Positions 1-8,608 of a DNA stretch of 64,000 bases are shown one piece after another. A program made the translations under genes and the position numbers. Position 1 is the stretch's first letter; the number at the start of each line of letters is the position of its first letter. The stretch covers positions 103,035 to 167,034 of the forward strand of contig JAEESE010000005.1 in the NCBI GenBank assembly GCA_016286165.1. The letters run 5' to 3'. The notes beneath the pieces were generated by a model. That model was not told the DNA's origin and ran no database searches. It saw only the letters and a list, made by a program, of their open reading frames with translations. This stretch comes from Bacteroidaceae bacterium (GTDB lineage Bacteria; Bacteroidota; Bacteroidia; Bacteroidales; Bacteroidaceae).

Positions 1-77
1 TTGTCAAGGGTATCCTCACACTCGAGCGCCAGCTGAACACCCAGATCCCGAACGAGGATCAGGCTATTCAGTGGTAA
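1..77 (+). CDS. C-terminal end of an unidentified protein (partial)
   Basis: The third frame is open from the window edge and ends with TAA at 75-77. It encodes about 24 residues, reading roughly VKGILTLERQLNTQ followed by IPNEDQAIQW. The other two frames give no better alternative: one hits a stop early and the other runs into the repeat. The amphipathic, charged composition looks like a genuine protein terminus. It lies directly upstream of the GH92 gene in the same orientation, so it may belong to the same locus. The family cannot be recognised from so few residues. Confidence 0.45.
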   Translation, partial: VKGILTLERQLNTQIPNEDQAIQW

Positions 78-81
78 AAAA

Positions 82-243
82 GAGGACCCTTCCCCCGCCC
101 TCCCTAGGGAGGGAGCAATTACCAAACAAGAACAGCAAACAATTTATGCAATGAGAACAAAATCCAAGCTTATATTGACAATAGCCCTCACAATAGCGCA
201 GGTAACTGCTCCCTCCCTAACAGGGAGGGCGGGGGATGGGTCT
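82..243. repeat. REPIN-like inverted doublet 1 (copies A and B)
   Basis: Two ~43-bp repeats face each other: copy A at 82-123 (minus orientation) and copy B at 201-243 (plus). The 77-bp spacer contains the start codon of the GH92 gene at 151. Each copy is itself palindromic, with arms CCCTCCC and GGGAGGG. In copy A the hairpin loop is lost, leaving the 16-bp palindrome CCCTCCCTAGGGAGGG. The inner ends read AATTACC and GGTAACTG, and the outer ends are GAGGACCCT and GGGTCTTC. Copy B is translated in frame as V-T-A-P-S-L-T-G-R-A-G. Confidence 0.85.
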
Positions 244-2565
244 TCCCCATCTTCTCTCTCAGCAAAGGTAACCGCTCCCTCCCTGACAGGGAGGGCGGGG
301 GGAGAGTCTCCCTCTTCCTACGTCTCCACCCTCGTGGGCACGATGTCAAAGCATTCCCTATCCACCGGCAACACCTATCCCGCCATCGCCCTGCCATGGG
401 GCATGAATTTCTGGACTCCCCAAACGGGACGTATGGGTGACGGATGGGCATATGTTTATACCGAGGACAAACTGCGAGGAATCAAGCAAACACACCAACC
501 GTCGCCATGGATTAACGACTACGGACAGTTCTCAATTATGCCCACCACGCGCACCGTCTTCCGTGAGGACGACCGTGCATCGTGGTTCAGCCATAAGGCC
601 GAGGTTGCCACACCTTATTATTATAAGGTCTACTTGGCCGACTGGGACGTCACTGCCGAACTTGCCCCCACCGAGCGGGCTGCCATTATGCGGCTAACCT
701 ACCCCGAAACCTCTGAGGCTCGCGTCGTCATAGATCCCTTCGACGGAGGTTCATGCCTGCAGATTGATGAGAGCAAGCGTCGCGTGATGGGTTACACCAC
801 CAAGAACAGCGGTGGCGTGCCAGAAGGCTTCAAGAACTACTTCGTTATCGAGTTCTCGCATCCCATCACCTTTTCGGCCATTTATGGCGACAAGCGCGGC
901 GGCGGAAAGCTCTTGGACGACATAGAGATGATGGCCGACAACCACGTGATCGGTGTTGTAGGTTTTCCCTCACTGCAACGCGGTGAGCAAGTGACCTTGC
1001 GCATCGCTTCGTCATTCATCAGCTACGAGCAAGCCGAACGAAACCTTCAGGAACTGGCTGGCCGTTCCTTCGACGAGGTCTGTGCTGCCGGCCGTCAACG
1101 CTGGGACGAAGTGCTTGGGCGCATCCGTATCGAGGACGATAACATCGACCACCTCCGCACTTTCTACAGTTGCCTGTATCGCTCTGTGCTCTTCCCGCGC
1201 TCGTTCTTCGAATACGATGCTGCCGGTCAGCCAATTCACTACAGCCCACATACGGGCAAAGTCTGCCCTGGCTACTATTTCACCGACACAGGCTTTTGGG
1301 ATACCTTCCGTTGCCTGTTTCCCCTCTTGAACCTCGTCTATCCTGAGATGAACGTCCAGATGCAGGAGGGCCTTGTCAACTGTTACAAGGAAAACGGCTT
1401 CCTGCCTGAATGGGCCAGTCCGGGACATCGGGGCTGCATGGTCGGCAACAACTCTGCATCCGTCGTCGCCGACGCCTACCTGAAGCTCTCTCAACTTTCA
1501 ACGTCCGGAGGTGGGGCCAACTACGACATCGAGGCTCTTTGGCAAGCCGTGGTTCATGGCGCCAACGCCGTTCATCCTAAGGTGCCGTCAACAGGACGTT
1601 TGGGCTTTGAATACTACAATAAGCTGGGCTATGTGCCCTACAACGTAGGCATCAACGAGAGCGTGGCCCGCACTTTAGAATACGCTTACGACGACTGGTG
1701 CATCTACCAGCTCGGCCGTAAGCTTGGCAAAAAAGAAAAGGAACTGAAGCCTTTCCGTGCTCATGCCATGAACTACACCAAGGTGTTCGACAACGAGTCA
1801 AAACTCATGCGTGGCCGCAATGACGACGGCACATTCCAGAGCCCGTTCTCACCACTGAAGTGGGGCGATGCCTTCACCGAGGGCAATGCTTGGCACTACA
1901 CATGGTCGGTGTTCCACGACCCCGAAGGACTCATCCGCCTTATGGGCGGCAAGGAGGTCTTCATCGGTATGCTTGACTCCGTGTTCAACGTTCCGCCTCT
2001 CTTCGACGAGAGCTACTACGGCGGTGTCATCCACGAAATCCGCGAAATGCAGATTATGGGCATGGGCAATTATGCCCACGGCAATCAACCCATCCAACAC
2101 ATGATCTACCTCTACGACTGGGCCGGTCAGCCATGGAAGGCGCAGCAGCGAGTACGCGAGGTGATGGATCGTTTCTACACCCCTCTGCCCGACGGCTATT
2201 GCGGCGACGAGGACAACGGCCAGACCTCAGCTTGGTATGTCTTCTCCGCCCTCGGTTTCTACCCAGTCTGCCCCGGTTCAGGCGAATACGCCCTCGGCAC
2301 TCCTTATTTCCGTCGTGCCACAGTCACACTTCCTGCCGGCAAAACACTTACCATTGAAGGCTCCGCATCCGATGGCTCACCCCTCGAAGCAGCGCCCTAC
2401 ATCCAGCGCATGACCTTCAATGGCCAAACCTACACCCACAACTACCTACGCCACGGAGACCTCTTGAATGGCGGTACCATTCATTTCGATTTGGGACAAA
2501 AGCCCAACCTGTCTCGTGGCACAGCCGATGCCGACGCCCCTTACAGCTTCAGCAAGGAAAAATAG
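151..2565 (+). CDS. GH92 family alpha-mannosidase, secreted
   Basis: This is a probable exo-acting, calcium-dependent alpha-mannosidase of glycoside hydrolase family 92 that trims mannose from N-glycans or mannan. Its length (804 aa) is typical. Residues 1-17 form a signal peptide. Family motifs visible are ALPWGMNFWTPQTG near residue 75, WGDAFTEGNAWHYTW near 571-585 (the Glu of EGNAW is the expected acid) and CGDEDNGQTSAWYVFSALGF near 684-703. The N-terminus is odd: residues 18-28 and 40-51 are two copies of the peptide V-T-A-P-S-L-T-G-R-A-G(G) encoded by the GC-rich repeat, placed between the signal peptide and the catalytic part (which begins near YVSTLVGT). No later start would keep the family N-terminus intact except one inside it, so translation through the repeats is likely. 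The GH76 gene follows on the same strand. Linkage and specificity are inferred from the family only. Confidence 0.92.
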   Translation: MRTKSKLILTIALTIAQVTAPSLTGRAGDGSSPSSLSAKVTAPSLTGRAGGESPSSYVSTLVGTMSKHSLSTGNTYPAIALPWGMNFWTPQTGRMGDGWAYVYTEDKLRGIKQTHQPSPWINDYGQFSIMPTTRTVFREDDRASWFSHKAEVATPYYYKVYLADWDVTAELAPTERAAIMRLTYPETSEARVVIDPFDGGSCLQIDESKRRVMGYTTKNSGGVPEGFKNYFVIEFSHPITFSAIYGDKRGGGKLLDDIEMMADNHVIGVVGFPSLQRGEQVTLRIASSFISYEQAERNLQELAGRSFDEVCAAGRQRWDEVLGRIRIEDDNIDHLRTFYSCLYRSVLFPRSFFEYDAAGQPIHYSPHTGKVCPGYYFTDTGFWDTFRCLFPLLNLVYPEMNVQMQEGLVNCYKENGFLPEWASPGHRGCMVGNNSASVVADAYLKLSQLSTSGGGANYDIEALWQAVVHGANAVHPKVPSTGRLGFEYYNKLGYVPYNVGINESVARTLEYAYDDWCIYQLGRKLGKKEKELKPFRAHAMNYTKVFDNESKLMRGRNDDGTFQSPFSPLKWGDAFTEGNAWHYTWSVFHDPEGLIRLMGGKEVFIGMLDSVFNVPPLFDESYYGGVIHEIREMQIMGMGNYAHGNQPIQHMIYLYDWAGQPWKAQQRVREVMDRFYTPLPDGYCGDEDNGQTSAWYVFSALGFYPVCPGSGEYALGTPYFRRATVTLPAGKTLTIEGSASDGSPLEAAPYIQRMTFNGQTYTHNYLRHGDLLNGGTIHFDLGQKPNLSRGTADADAPYSFSKEK
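266..309 (+). repeat. Solitary copy C of the GC-rich palindromic repeat
   Basis: This is a third plus-oriented copy, starting exactly 66 bp (22 codons) after copy B, so the reading frame is preserved and the same peptide is encoded again. The core is CCCTCCCTGACAGGGAGGG, followed by a run of G. The separation being a multiple of three inside an essential part of the protein suggests a tandem duplication that survived because it kept the frame. Confidence 0.8.
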
Positions 2566-2589
2566 AAGAGGCGGACCCTCCACCAAGGA

Positions 2590-2749
2590 CGGACCCTCCC
2601 CCCGCCCTCCCTGGGGAGGGAGCAGTTACCTAACAAGAATAGAAAATCAAAGATATGAAAACAAGAACGCTGTTATTAACCATAGCCCTAACCATAGTTC
2701 CGGTAACCGCTCCCTTCTTACAATGGAGGGCGGAGGGAGGGTCCGTCTC
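2590..2749. repeat. REPIN-like inverted doublet 2 (copies D and E)
   Basis: Copy D (2590-2630, minus orientation) and copy E (2702-2749, plus) flank a 71-bp spacer holding the GH76 start codon at 2655. D is close to consensus (core CCCTCCCTGGGGAGGG on the plus strand). E is the most degraded copy: its hairpin arms have mutated (CCCTTCTTACAATGGAGGG), yet the frame stays open and encodes V-T-A-P-F-L-Q-W-R-A-E-G-G. A short partial duplicate of the outer end of D (GCGGACCCTCCACC) lies just before it at 2571-2584. Confidence 0.8.
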
Positions 2750-4262
2750 TGCCCAACCTGTTGAGGCTCTCCGCCGTGCCATTGCCATCACCGATGCCAC
2801 CATGGCAACGTCCTTCACAGGTTCTGCCACCAACTTGCGAATGTACGACACCTACAACACCGCCAGTCACCAAGGCAATGGCACAGCAGACGTATGGCCC
2901 TACACCGCGGCTCTTGAGGCGCACTGCTCCGTGCTCGAAGCTCTTGAAGCGTTAAGAGATGAGGCGCCCCAGCTGTATGCCGACACTCACGACCGCTTCG
3001 TGGCGCGTCTGCGTCAGCTCTACGACAACCTCGCATACTACGCCGGTACATACACCCTCAGTTCCTACGCTTCACGACGCGGCTGGACCGTGTACGGAGT
3101 TCATCGCGGCGGCTCCAAAGGCACAGCCACCGTCACCGGTATCGAGAATGTCTACGACGATCAGATGTGGATTTGCCGCGAGCTCGTGCGTGCCTATCGC
3201 CTCACTGGCTATGCCGCTTACCTCAAGGAAGCCGAGAAACTGGCCAACTACTGCATCGACGGCTGGGACTGCTGCCTCGATGCCCGCGGCAAGGAATACG
3301 GAGGCATCAGTTGGGGACCCGGATACAATAGCAAGCACTCTTGCTCAAACGGTCCCATCATACAGCCCTTGGTGTGGCTGGCCGACATCTACCGTGCCGA
3401 CGACGAGGAGGAGGACCTGCGCTACTACTACGTCAACGCCGACGGCACACGCGCAAGCACCATGCGCCGCCACTCGGAAGTCTATCTAGAGATGGCACGC
3501 AAGGTCTACGACTGGCAGAAAGAGAAACTGCTCAACCGCAACACCGGCGTCTACTGGGATATGTGCGGCGCCGTGAAGGGAGAGATTCAGCACATAAAGG
3601 TAGGACGTATCGAATACCGCGACCACGTGGACATCAACGGCCCCAGCGGCACAGCCTACACCTACAACACAGGCACCATGCTTGCCGGAGCTGCCGAGCT
3701 CTTCCGCGTCACGGGCGAAGAGACGTTCAAGACCGACATCAATAGCCTTTGCCGTGCAGCTGTCATGCAGTTCACCAGTCGAACACGTGTCAACGGACAG
3801 GTCTTCCGCCAGTGGCCCACAGACCCTGAAGCCACCAGCGGCTTCAACACATGGTTCGACGACGTACTGATGCGCGCGTACGTCGACGCTCACCCCTACA
3901 ATGATGCCAACACCTACGCCACAGATGCCCTCAACTCGTTCCTCGACAACCTCAACTATGCGTGGGACAACTTCCGCCGCGATGATCTGCTGCCCATACA
4001 CTTGCTTAAGGGTTGGGACAATGGCGACGTCACCAAGGGTTTCCACCAGCTCGCCTTCGCTTCGGAATACGCTATGCTGGCGGTATGGCTCCACCGCTTG
4101 AGCCAGCCCGACGGCATCGGCTGTCTGCCTGCCACCCCATCGGCTCGCCAACTGGTCAGTCTGTCAGCATGCCAAGCCTTCAATCTTGCAGGCTCTCCTG
4201 CCCAGCCCCCTTTTCGTCGCGGCCTATATATCGTAGGAGGGCACAAGATAATGGTAAGATAA
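2655..4262 (+). CDS. GH76 family alpha-1,6-mannanase, secreted
   Basis: This is a probable endo-alpha-1,6-mannanase of family GH76, which cuts the alpha-1,6 backbone of yeast-type mannan. The adjacent catalytic aspartates of the family are seen at D168-D169 in VYDDQMW. Other family-like segments are ADVWPYTA (residues 78-85), EYGGISWGPGYNSKHSCSNG (near 215-234) and the late GWDNGDVTKGFHQLAFASEY. Length (535 aa) is somewhat above the usual 350-450. The signal peptide (MKTRTLLLTIALTIVP) resembles that of the GH92 gene upstream, and a diverged copy of the repeat-encoded peptide follows it at residue 17. The C-terminus RGLYIVGGHKIMVR resembles the type IX tails of other secreted proteins in the window. 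With GH92 it forms a mannan-degrading pair. Localisation outside the cell is inferred. Confidence 0.9.
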   Translation: MKTRTLLLTIALTIVPVTAPFLQWRAEGGSVSAQPVEALRRAIAITDATMATSFTGSATNLRMYDTYNTASHQGNGTADVWPYTAALEAHCSVLEALEALRDEAPQLYADTHDRFVARLRQLYDNLAYYAGTYTLSSYASRRGWTVYGVHRGGSKGTATVTGIENVYDDQMWICRELVRAYRLTGYAAYLKEAEKLANYCIDGWDCCLDARGKEYGGISWGPGYNSKHSCSNGPIIQPLVWLADIYRADDEEEDLRYYYVNADGTRASTMRRHSEVYLEMARKVYDWQKEKLLNRNTGVYWDMCGAVKGEIQHIKVGRIEYRDHVDINGPSGTAYTYNTGTMLAGAAELFRVTGEETFKTDINSLCRAAVMQFTSRTRVNGQVFRQWPTDPEATSGFNTWFDDVLMRAYVDAHPYNDANTYATDALNSFLDNLNYAWDNFRRDDLLPIHLLKGWDNGDVTKGFHQLAFASEYAMLAVWLHRLSQPDGIGCLPATPSARQLVSLSACQAFNLAGSPAQPPFRRGLYIVGGHKIMVR

Positions 4263-4315
4263 TCTCTTACCTTTAACACTAAATCTCAATCCTTTTAAAG
4301 CTAATATAAAAGCAA

Positions 4316-7300
4316 GTGAAAAGAATCCTTTTCCTAATCCTTTGCATTATCTACTGCGCAGGAAGTGCCATAGCTCAGAACGAGCAATGGATGAATGGCC
4401 TAAATGACAATATCTTTATATCACAACTATCAATACCTGGGGCACATAATGCAGCAACAAAAGGCCTATCTATTGCCGGCAAGTGTCAGGACAAGGATAT
4501 TGCAGGACTATGGGACGCTGGCGTCCGTGTCTTTGATTTACGACCGACAGATGCCGAAGGATGTCCCATTTATCATGGTATACTGTCAACGGGCATCACT
4601 CTTACAACTGCCCTAAGCACCATCACCAGCAAGCTCTCTGCCTATCCCAGCGATTTTGCCATCATTATAATGCGCAATGAGAATGATGGAGGCAGCACAG
4701 ACAATTGGAAGAGCCGCGTGGGGGCTATCATGAATAATTTTTCCAATTACGTCATACCACTCAATCCTAATCTGCGTTTGGGTGATGTCCGCGGAAAAGT
4801 CATTATCCTTAGTCGCGACTACTATGCTGACGGTTATACAATCAACGGATGGGGACATTCAACACCATCAGTTGAAGCATCTGCAAACGGCGTTACATTT
4901 GCCCTTCAGGATTATTATGAAGTAAAAGATACCGATGCGAAATCTTCAGCCATTACAACTCTTTTGACTGGAGCCCGTACCAACAACAGCACCAGTCGTA
5001 TATTTATTAATCACACGTCAGGCTATGTGCCTGGACTTATCCCTGGCATCTCTGACGATATAACAGGCAACGCTAACACTTGCAACACTCTCGCCCTAAA
5101 CACCATCACTGCCAACCCAGGCCCTACGGGCATGATTCTGATGGACTTTGCAGGTTCCAGCAGCTATAATGGAGCCAACCTCTGCAACAAGATTATCGAG
5201 CAGAATAGCAAAATATCCACTTCATCGCCAAGTGTGCCTGCCACGGGGCAGTATTACGTGTACAATGTTGAGCGTGACATGTATATCACCCGTAGCAACA
5301 ACTATGCCACTCGTGGCGGTTTTGACAAAGCCGGCATGCCGATAGCTGTAAACAATGCAGGCGACGGCACTCTAACACTTGTTACTAATGTGAATGGAAC
5401 AGGCAAGGGGATTTTCATAGCAGATGGCAATGGTGAGACTGTTTATGTCGACAACACTCCCACAGCATGGACATTAGAATGCATAGACGAAGCCAAGAAA
5501 ATATACACCCTGAAGAACGGCGACAATTACTTGCAGGCAAAGGATGGACAGACACGCTTGGAAGCTGGTTCATTGCCTACAAACAAAAGTGCTCAGTGGC
5601 AGTTCATACCTAGGAACGTACGTGAGGACCTTACTGTTGCATCTGCTACCAATCCCGTAGACGTAACCTACCTCATCGAGAACCAAGGCTTCGACCGATA
5701 CGATGGCGAGCAGAACTCTTGGAAGAATGCCGATAACTCCAATTGGCGCCCTGGAAATGGTTGGTGTCACGATGCCGATGCCTCCAACAACTGCGCTGAA
5801 GTGTGGAATGCCAACTTCGACATACATCAGTCGTTTACCGACCTGAAGAATGGTGTTTATGAGCTACGAGTACAAGGCTACTACCGCCTTAGCATTAACA
5901 ACAACAGCGACTATCTCATTGAACAGATGCGGGCTGGCAACAATGTACAACGCGCCAAATACTATATCAATAGTACCGAAGCCTATCTTCTGCCTCAGCT
6001 ATCGGCATCGCTGCCTTCTGAATATGCAGACTATAGCGTGGACATCAACGGTACCACCTACAGCTATCCCAATAGCAAAGGAAAGGCATCCATTGCCTTC
6101 CGCGAAGGTTATTATGAGAACGAGCCCATAAGAGCTATCGTAACCGACGGAAATCTTTCTATCGGTTTAAAGCTCGACAACAAAAATGGAGCCGACTGGA
6201 TCTGTTTCGACAATGTCCGACTCGCCTATCTCGGAGCACCTGACATCAGTCTGTTCACACAAGCCCTCGAGCAAGCCATCACCAATGCGCAAGCCTTCAG
6301 CGGCAACACCACTACAATCCTGCAGAACGCTCTCACCACAGCCCTTGCCGAAGCCATCGCCGTGCGCCAATCCACTGATACTGAAGTATTAACAGCTAAA
6401 ACTGAAGCCCTGAATACAGCCCTTGCAAATGCAGAGGCTGTTGACATAACCATTCTCAGCGCTACCATACCTCTTGCACAGGCTGATGGCATTGACGTAG
6501 CCGAAGCCAACAATGTCATTATCAATGGGACAACCGCCGCTGAAGTTAACAATGCATTAGCTACCCTGCGCCTTGCCCGTCGCGTAGCAAATGCAGAGAC
6601 TCACCCGGATGTCTTCACAGGAAATGCCCCCGCTGCCGGCGACTATTATTTATTTAATGTAGGCTCTGGCCGTTTCTTATGCGGAGGTGCCGACTGGGGA
6701 GCTCATGCCGCTCTTGGTTTCCCTGGTGTTCTCGTTTCGCTTGAAGCAACAGGTACAGAAGGTGAATACAAGTTGAACACTCATCTGAACAATGGCGATG
6801 ACAACGGGAATCCCAAAGAATACCTGAATTATGAAGGTTATTGCGACACTTGGACCACAGACGCCTGGAAGTTTATTTCCCAAGGCGAAGGCAAGTATAA
6901 CATAGTCCGTAGCAACAACGAAACCAACCTACTTGGCTTCCAAGGTGGGACCTACAACAATGTCATCACCAACTGCGTCACACCAACCGGTCCTACCAAC
7001 CAATGGAAATTGGTAACGAAGGCTGAACGCGATGCTCTTTTGGCAACCGCCACCAAGGACGCTCCGCAAGATGCCTCCCACCTCATACAATCGCCTAACT
7101 TCAGCCAGCGTGAGGATGTCAGCGCATGGAAAATGACTAATGCCAGCATATGGGGACGTGGAAGCAATCATCCCGACTTCGCGGTCGAGTCCTACAATCA
7201 GGATTCAGCTTCCGTAGAACAGACCGTCAGAGGCCTACCAGCCGGCATCTATCAACTGAAGGTGCAAGCATTCTATCGAGATGGGAATTTCAACACCCAA

Positions 7301-7807
7301 GCACAAACTATCATCGATGGCGGCGAAACACTTCAGTTGGCAACCCTTTATGCAAACACAAAGAGTTTGCTCATCCCGAATGTCTCAATCGGAGCCGACA
7401 AGGCTCCCGGCATAGGACGCAGCTCAAGCGCAGGTTATATGCCAGATGGTATCGACGATGCATGCCTCTACTTTCAGAATGGGCTATATTGGCTGACCAT
7501 TGAAGATATAGTTGTAGGGGCAGATGGTACAATGACCATAGGAGCCTCCAAGACCGAAAAGCGGAACGATGGCGATTGGATGGTGCTTGACAATTTCCGC
7601 CTCACCTATCTCGGTCCCTCTGTACTCATAGGCGATGTCAATAATGATGGATCCATCACCATAGCCGACGTCACGGCCCTCGTCAACATCATTCTAGGCA
7701 AGGACGCTGAAGGACAATATAACCACAACGCTGCCGATGTCAACGATGATTCAACCATTACCATAGCTGACGTCACAGCACTAGTAAACATCATACTCGG
7801 AAAATAG
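4316..7807 (+). CDS. PI-PLC-like phosphodiesterase with carbohydrate-binding-like domains and a C-terminal dockerin
   Basis: The start is GTG at 4316, giving a signal peptide ending AGSAIA/Q. Residues about 28-290 match the X-domain of bacterial phosphatidylinositol-specific phospholipase C: SIPGAHNAAT (H44), FDLRPT (D74, R76) and IYHG (H87) correspond to the catalytic His, Asp, Arg and His. Ricin-like or lectin-like segments follow, then two similar beta-sandwich segments marked by NGVYELRVQGYYR and AGIYQLKVQAFYR, and between them a helical stretch near residues 640-760. Residues 1105-1163 are a two-repeat type I dockerin with EF-hand loops DVNNDGSITIADV and DVNDDSTITIADV, ending in LVNIILGK. 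It follows two mannosidases on the same strand, which would suit removal of GPI- or inositol-linked mannoproteins; the substrate is not shown. A weak -7-like TACCTTTA lies at 4268. Confidence 0.8.
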   Translation: MKRILFLILCIIYCAGSAIAQNEQWMNGLNDNIFISQLSIPGAHNAATKGLSIAGKCQDKDIAGLWDAGVRVFDLRPTDAEGCPIYHGILSTGITLTTALSTITSKLSAYPSDFAIIIMRNENDGGSTDNWKSRVGAIMNNFSNYVIPLNPNLRLGDVRGKVIILSRDYYADGYTINGWGHSTPSVEASANGVTFALQDYYEVKDTDAKSSAITTLLTGARTNNSTSRIFINHTSGYVPGLIPGISDDITGNANTCNTLALNTITANPGPTGMILMDFAGSSSYNGANLCNKIIEQNSKISTSSPSVPATGQYYVYNVERDMYITRSNNYATRGGFDKAGMPIAVNNAGDGTLTLVTNVNGTGKGIFIADGNGETVYVDNTPTAWTLECIDEAKKIYTLKNGDNYLQAKDGQTRLEAGSLPTNKSAQWQFIPRNVREDLTVASATNPVDVTYLIENQGFDRYDGEQNSWKNADNSNWRPGNGWCHDADASNNCAEVWNANFDIHQSFTDLKNGVYELRVQGYYRLSINNNSDYLIEQMRAGNNVQRAKYYINSTEAYLLPQLSASLPSEYADYSVDINGTTYSYPNSKGKASIAFREGYYENEPIRAIVTDGNLSIGLKLDNKNGADWICFDNVRLAYLGAPDISLFTQALEQAITNAQAFSGNTTTILQNALTTALAEAIAVRQSTDTEVLTAKTEALNTALANAEAVDITILSATIPLAQADGIDVAEANNVIINGTTAAEVNNALATLRLARRVANAETHPDVFTGNAPAAGDYYLFNVGSGRFLCGGADWGAHAALGFPGVLVSLEATGTEGEYKLNTHLNNGDDNGNPKEYLNYEGYCDTWTTDAWKFISQGEGKYNIVRSNNETNLLGFQGGTYNNVITNCVTPTGPTNQWKLVTKAERDALLATATKDAPQDASHLIQSPNFSQREDVSAWKMTNASIWGRGSNHPDFAVESYNQDSASVEQTVRGLPAGIYQLKVQAFYRDGNFNTQAQTIIDGGETLQLATLYANTKSLLIPNVSIGADKAPGIGRSSSAGYMPDGIDDACLYFQNGLYWLTIEDIVVGADGTMTIGASKTEKRNDGDWMVLDNFRLTYLGPSVLIGDVNNDGSITIADVTALVNIILGKDAEGQYNHNAADVNDDSTITIADVTALVNIILGK

Positions 7808-7837
7808 CTTCTCTTTTTTCGATTTCATTGTGTGAAG

Positions 7838-7875
7838 GCCCCCGTAGTCAGTGTAAAAGGCTGGCAGCGGGGGTC
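7838..7875. terminator. Possible bidirectional terminator between convergent genes
   Basis: The arms GGCCCCCG (7838-7845) and CGGGGGTC (7868-7875) can form a G/C-rich stem with a long 22-nt loop, between the stop codons of two convergent genes. There is no good U-run on either side, so this is weak. Confidence 0.3.
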
Positions 7876-7929
7876 GTTCATTCGATGAAATGGGGACTTT
7901 TAGACACGCAAAGGCTTTGAAAGACAACA

Positions 7930-8349
7930 TCAAGTGGCCGCGTTAATGGTGGTAGCCTTGCGATAGCCCATGCCTGTTACATGACAGATGAGCATGCCGT
8001 CCTGATTGGTAACACGCACCTCCACGGAAGGTATCTTGTGATGATTGGCCACTTGCATGGCTTCTGCGCGAAGCTCATCGCCCTCTTTGGCACTGGAAAC
8101 AAACATTATACTGTTTGCAATGCCAAAGGTTAGCTGTCCAGCATAGTTCATGAGTGCTGCAATAGCAAGATCTGCAAGTGTGAACAAAGCTCCACCCTGG
8201 CACACATGCCCTCCGTTGAGATGTGCGTCGGTAACTGTCATCACGGCTACGGCATGTTTCGCATCAACCTCGGTAATCCTACAACCTGCATTGGCTGCAA
8301 AATGGTCGGCGCAGTTCAAATAATCTTGTATGTTCAAGTTGTCAGTCAT
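7930..8349 (-). CDS. PaaI-type hotdog-fold thioesterase
   Basis: This is a small acyl-CoA thioesterase of the PaaI/4-hydroxybenzoyl-CoA-thioesterase-like hotdog family, probably cytoplasmic. The family signature is the segment AHLNGGHVCQGGALFTLADL, equivalent to NxxGxxHGGxxxxLAD, with the usual His replaced by Gln in QGG. The reading frame is open further upstream, but the ATG at 8349 (protein start MTDNLNIQDYLNC) is preferred: the longer frame would run through the promoter at 8384-8414. Length is then 139 aa, as expected for the family. The gene stands alone, convergent with the PI-PLC gene and divergent from argS. The substrate is unknown. Confidence 0.82.
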   Translation of the reverse strand: MTDNLNIQDYLNCADHFAANAGCRITEVDAKHAVAVMTVTDAHLNGGHVCQGGALFTLADLAIAALMNYAGQLTFGIANSIMFVSSAKEGDELRAEAMQVANHHKIPSVEVRVTNQDGMLICHVTGMGYRKATTINAAT

Positions 8350-8383
8350 CTCTGTTGATTTGCTTATGGTTTTATTTTCGGCG

Positions 8384-8414
8384 TAAAGGTACATATTATC
8401 TGCTTGCTGACAAA
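8384..8414 (-). promoter_or_regulatory. Promoter of the thioesterase gene
   Basis: On the minus strand TTTG (8411-8414) and TACCTTTA (8384-8391) are separated by 19 bp, matching the Bacteroidetes -33/-7 promoter with one mismatch in the last base. It lies 35 bp upstream of the chosen ATG. Confidence 0.6.
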
Positions 8415-8543
8415 CGTTTATACAAAAAAACAGCCTCAACCCTCTCTTTTATTGTGTCAGGTCATAAGGTCGTGAGGTTATATGTAAACCACCCGTCTCA
8501 AACTATTGTAATTATGCAATAAATGCAAATAACGCGTTGATTT

Positions 8544-8575
8544 TTTGGGAATGTTAAAAGGATGACGTACCTTTG
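8544..8575 (+). promoter_or_regulatory. Promoter of argS
   Basis: TTTG (8544-8547) and TACCTTTG (8568-8575) are spaced by 20 bp and match the Bacteroidetes sigma-ABfr consensus exactly. The predicted transcript starts a few bases downstream, which excludes the TTG at 8573 as a start codon and supports the ATG at 8609. Confidence 0.75.
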
Positions 8576-8608
8576 CACACCATTTTAATAATAATTCGTA
8601 CGTTTATT

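Noticed and set aside
188..451. Minus-strand ORF over the GC-rich repeats in GH92
   Set aside because: Pro/Arg-rich translation generated by the repeats; opposite strand to a confident gene.
8573..8608. Longer argS start at TTG 8573
   Set aside because: It falls inside the -7 promoter element TACCTTTG; the ATG at 8609 is consistent with the family N-terminus.
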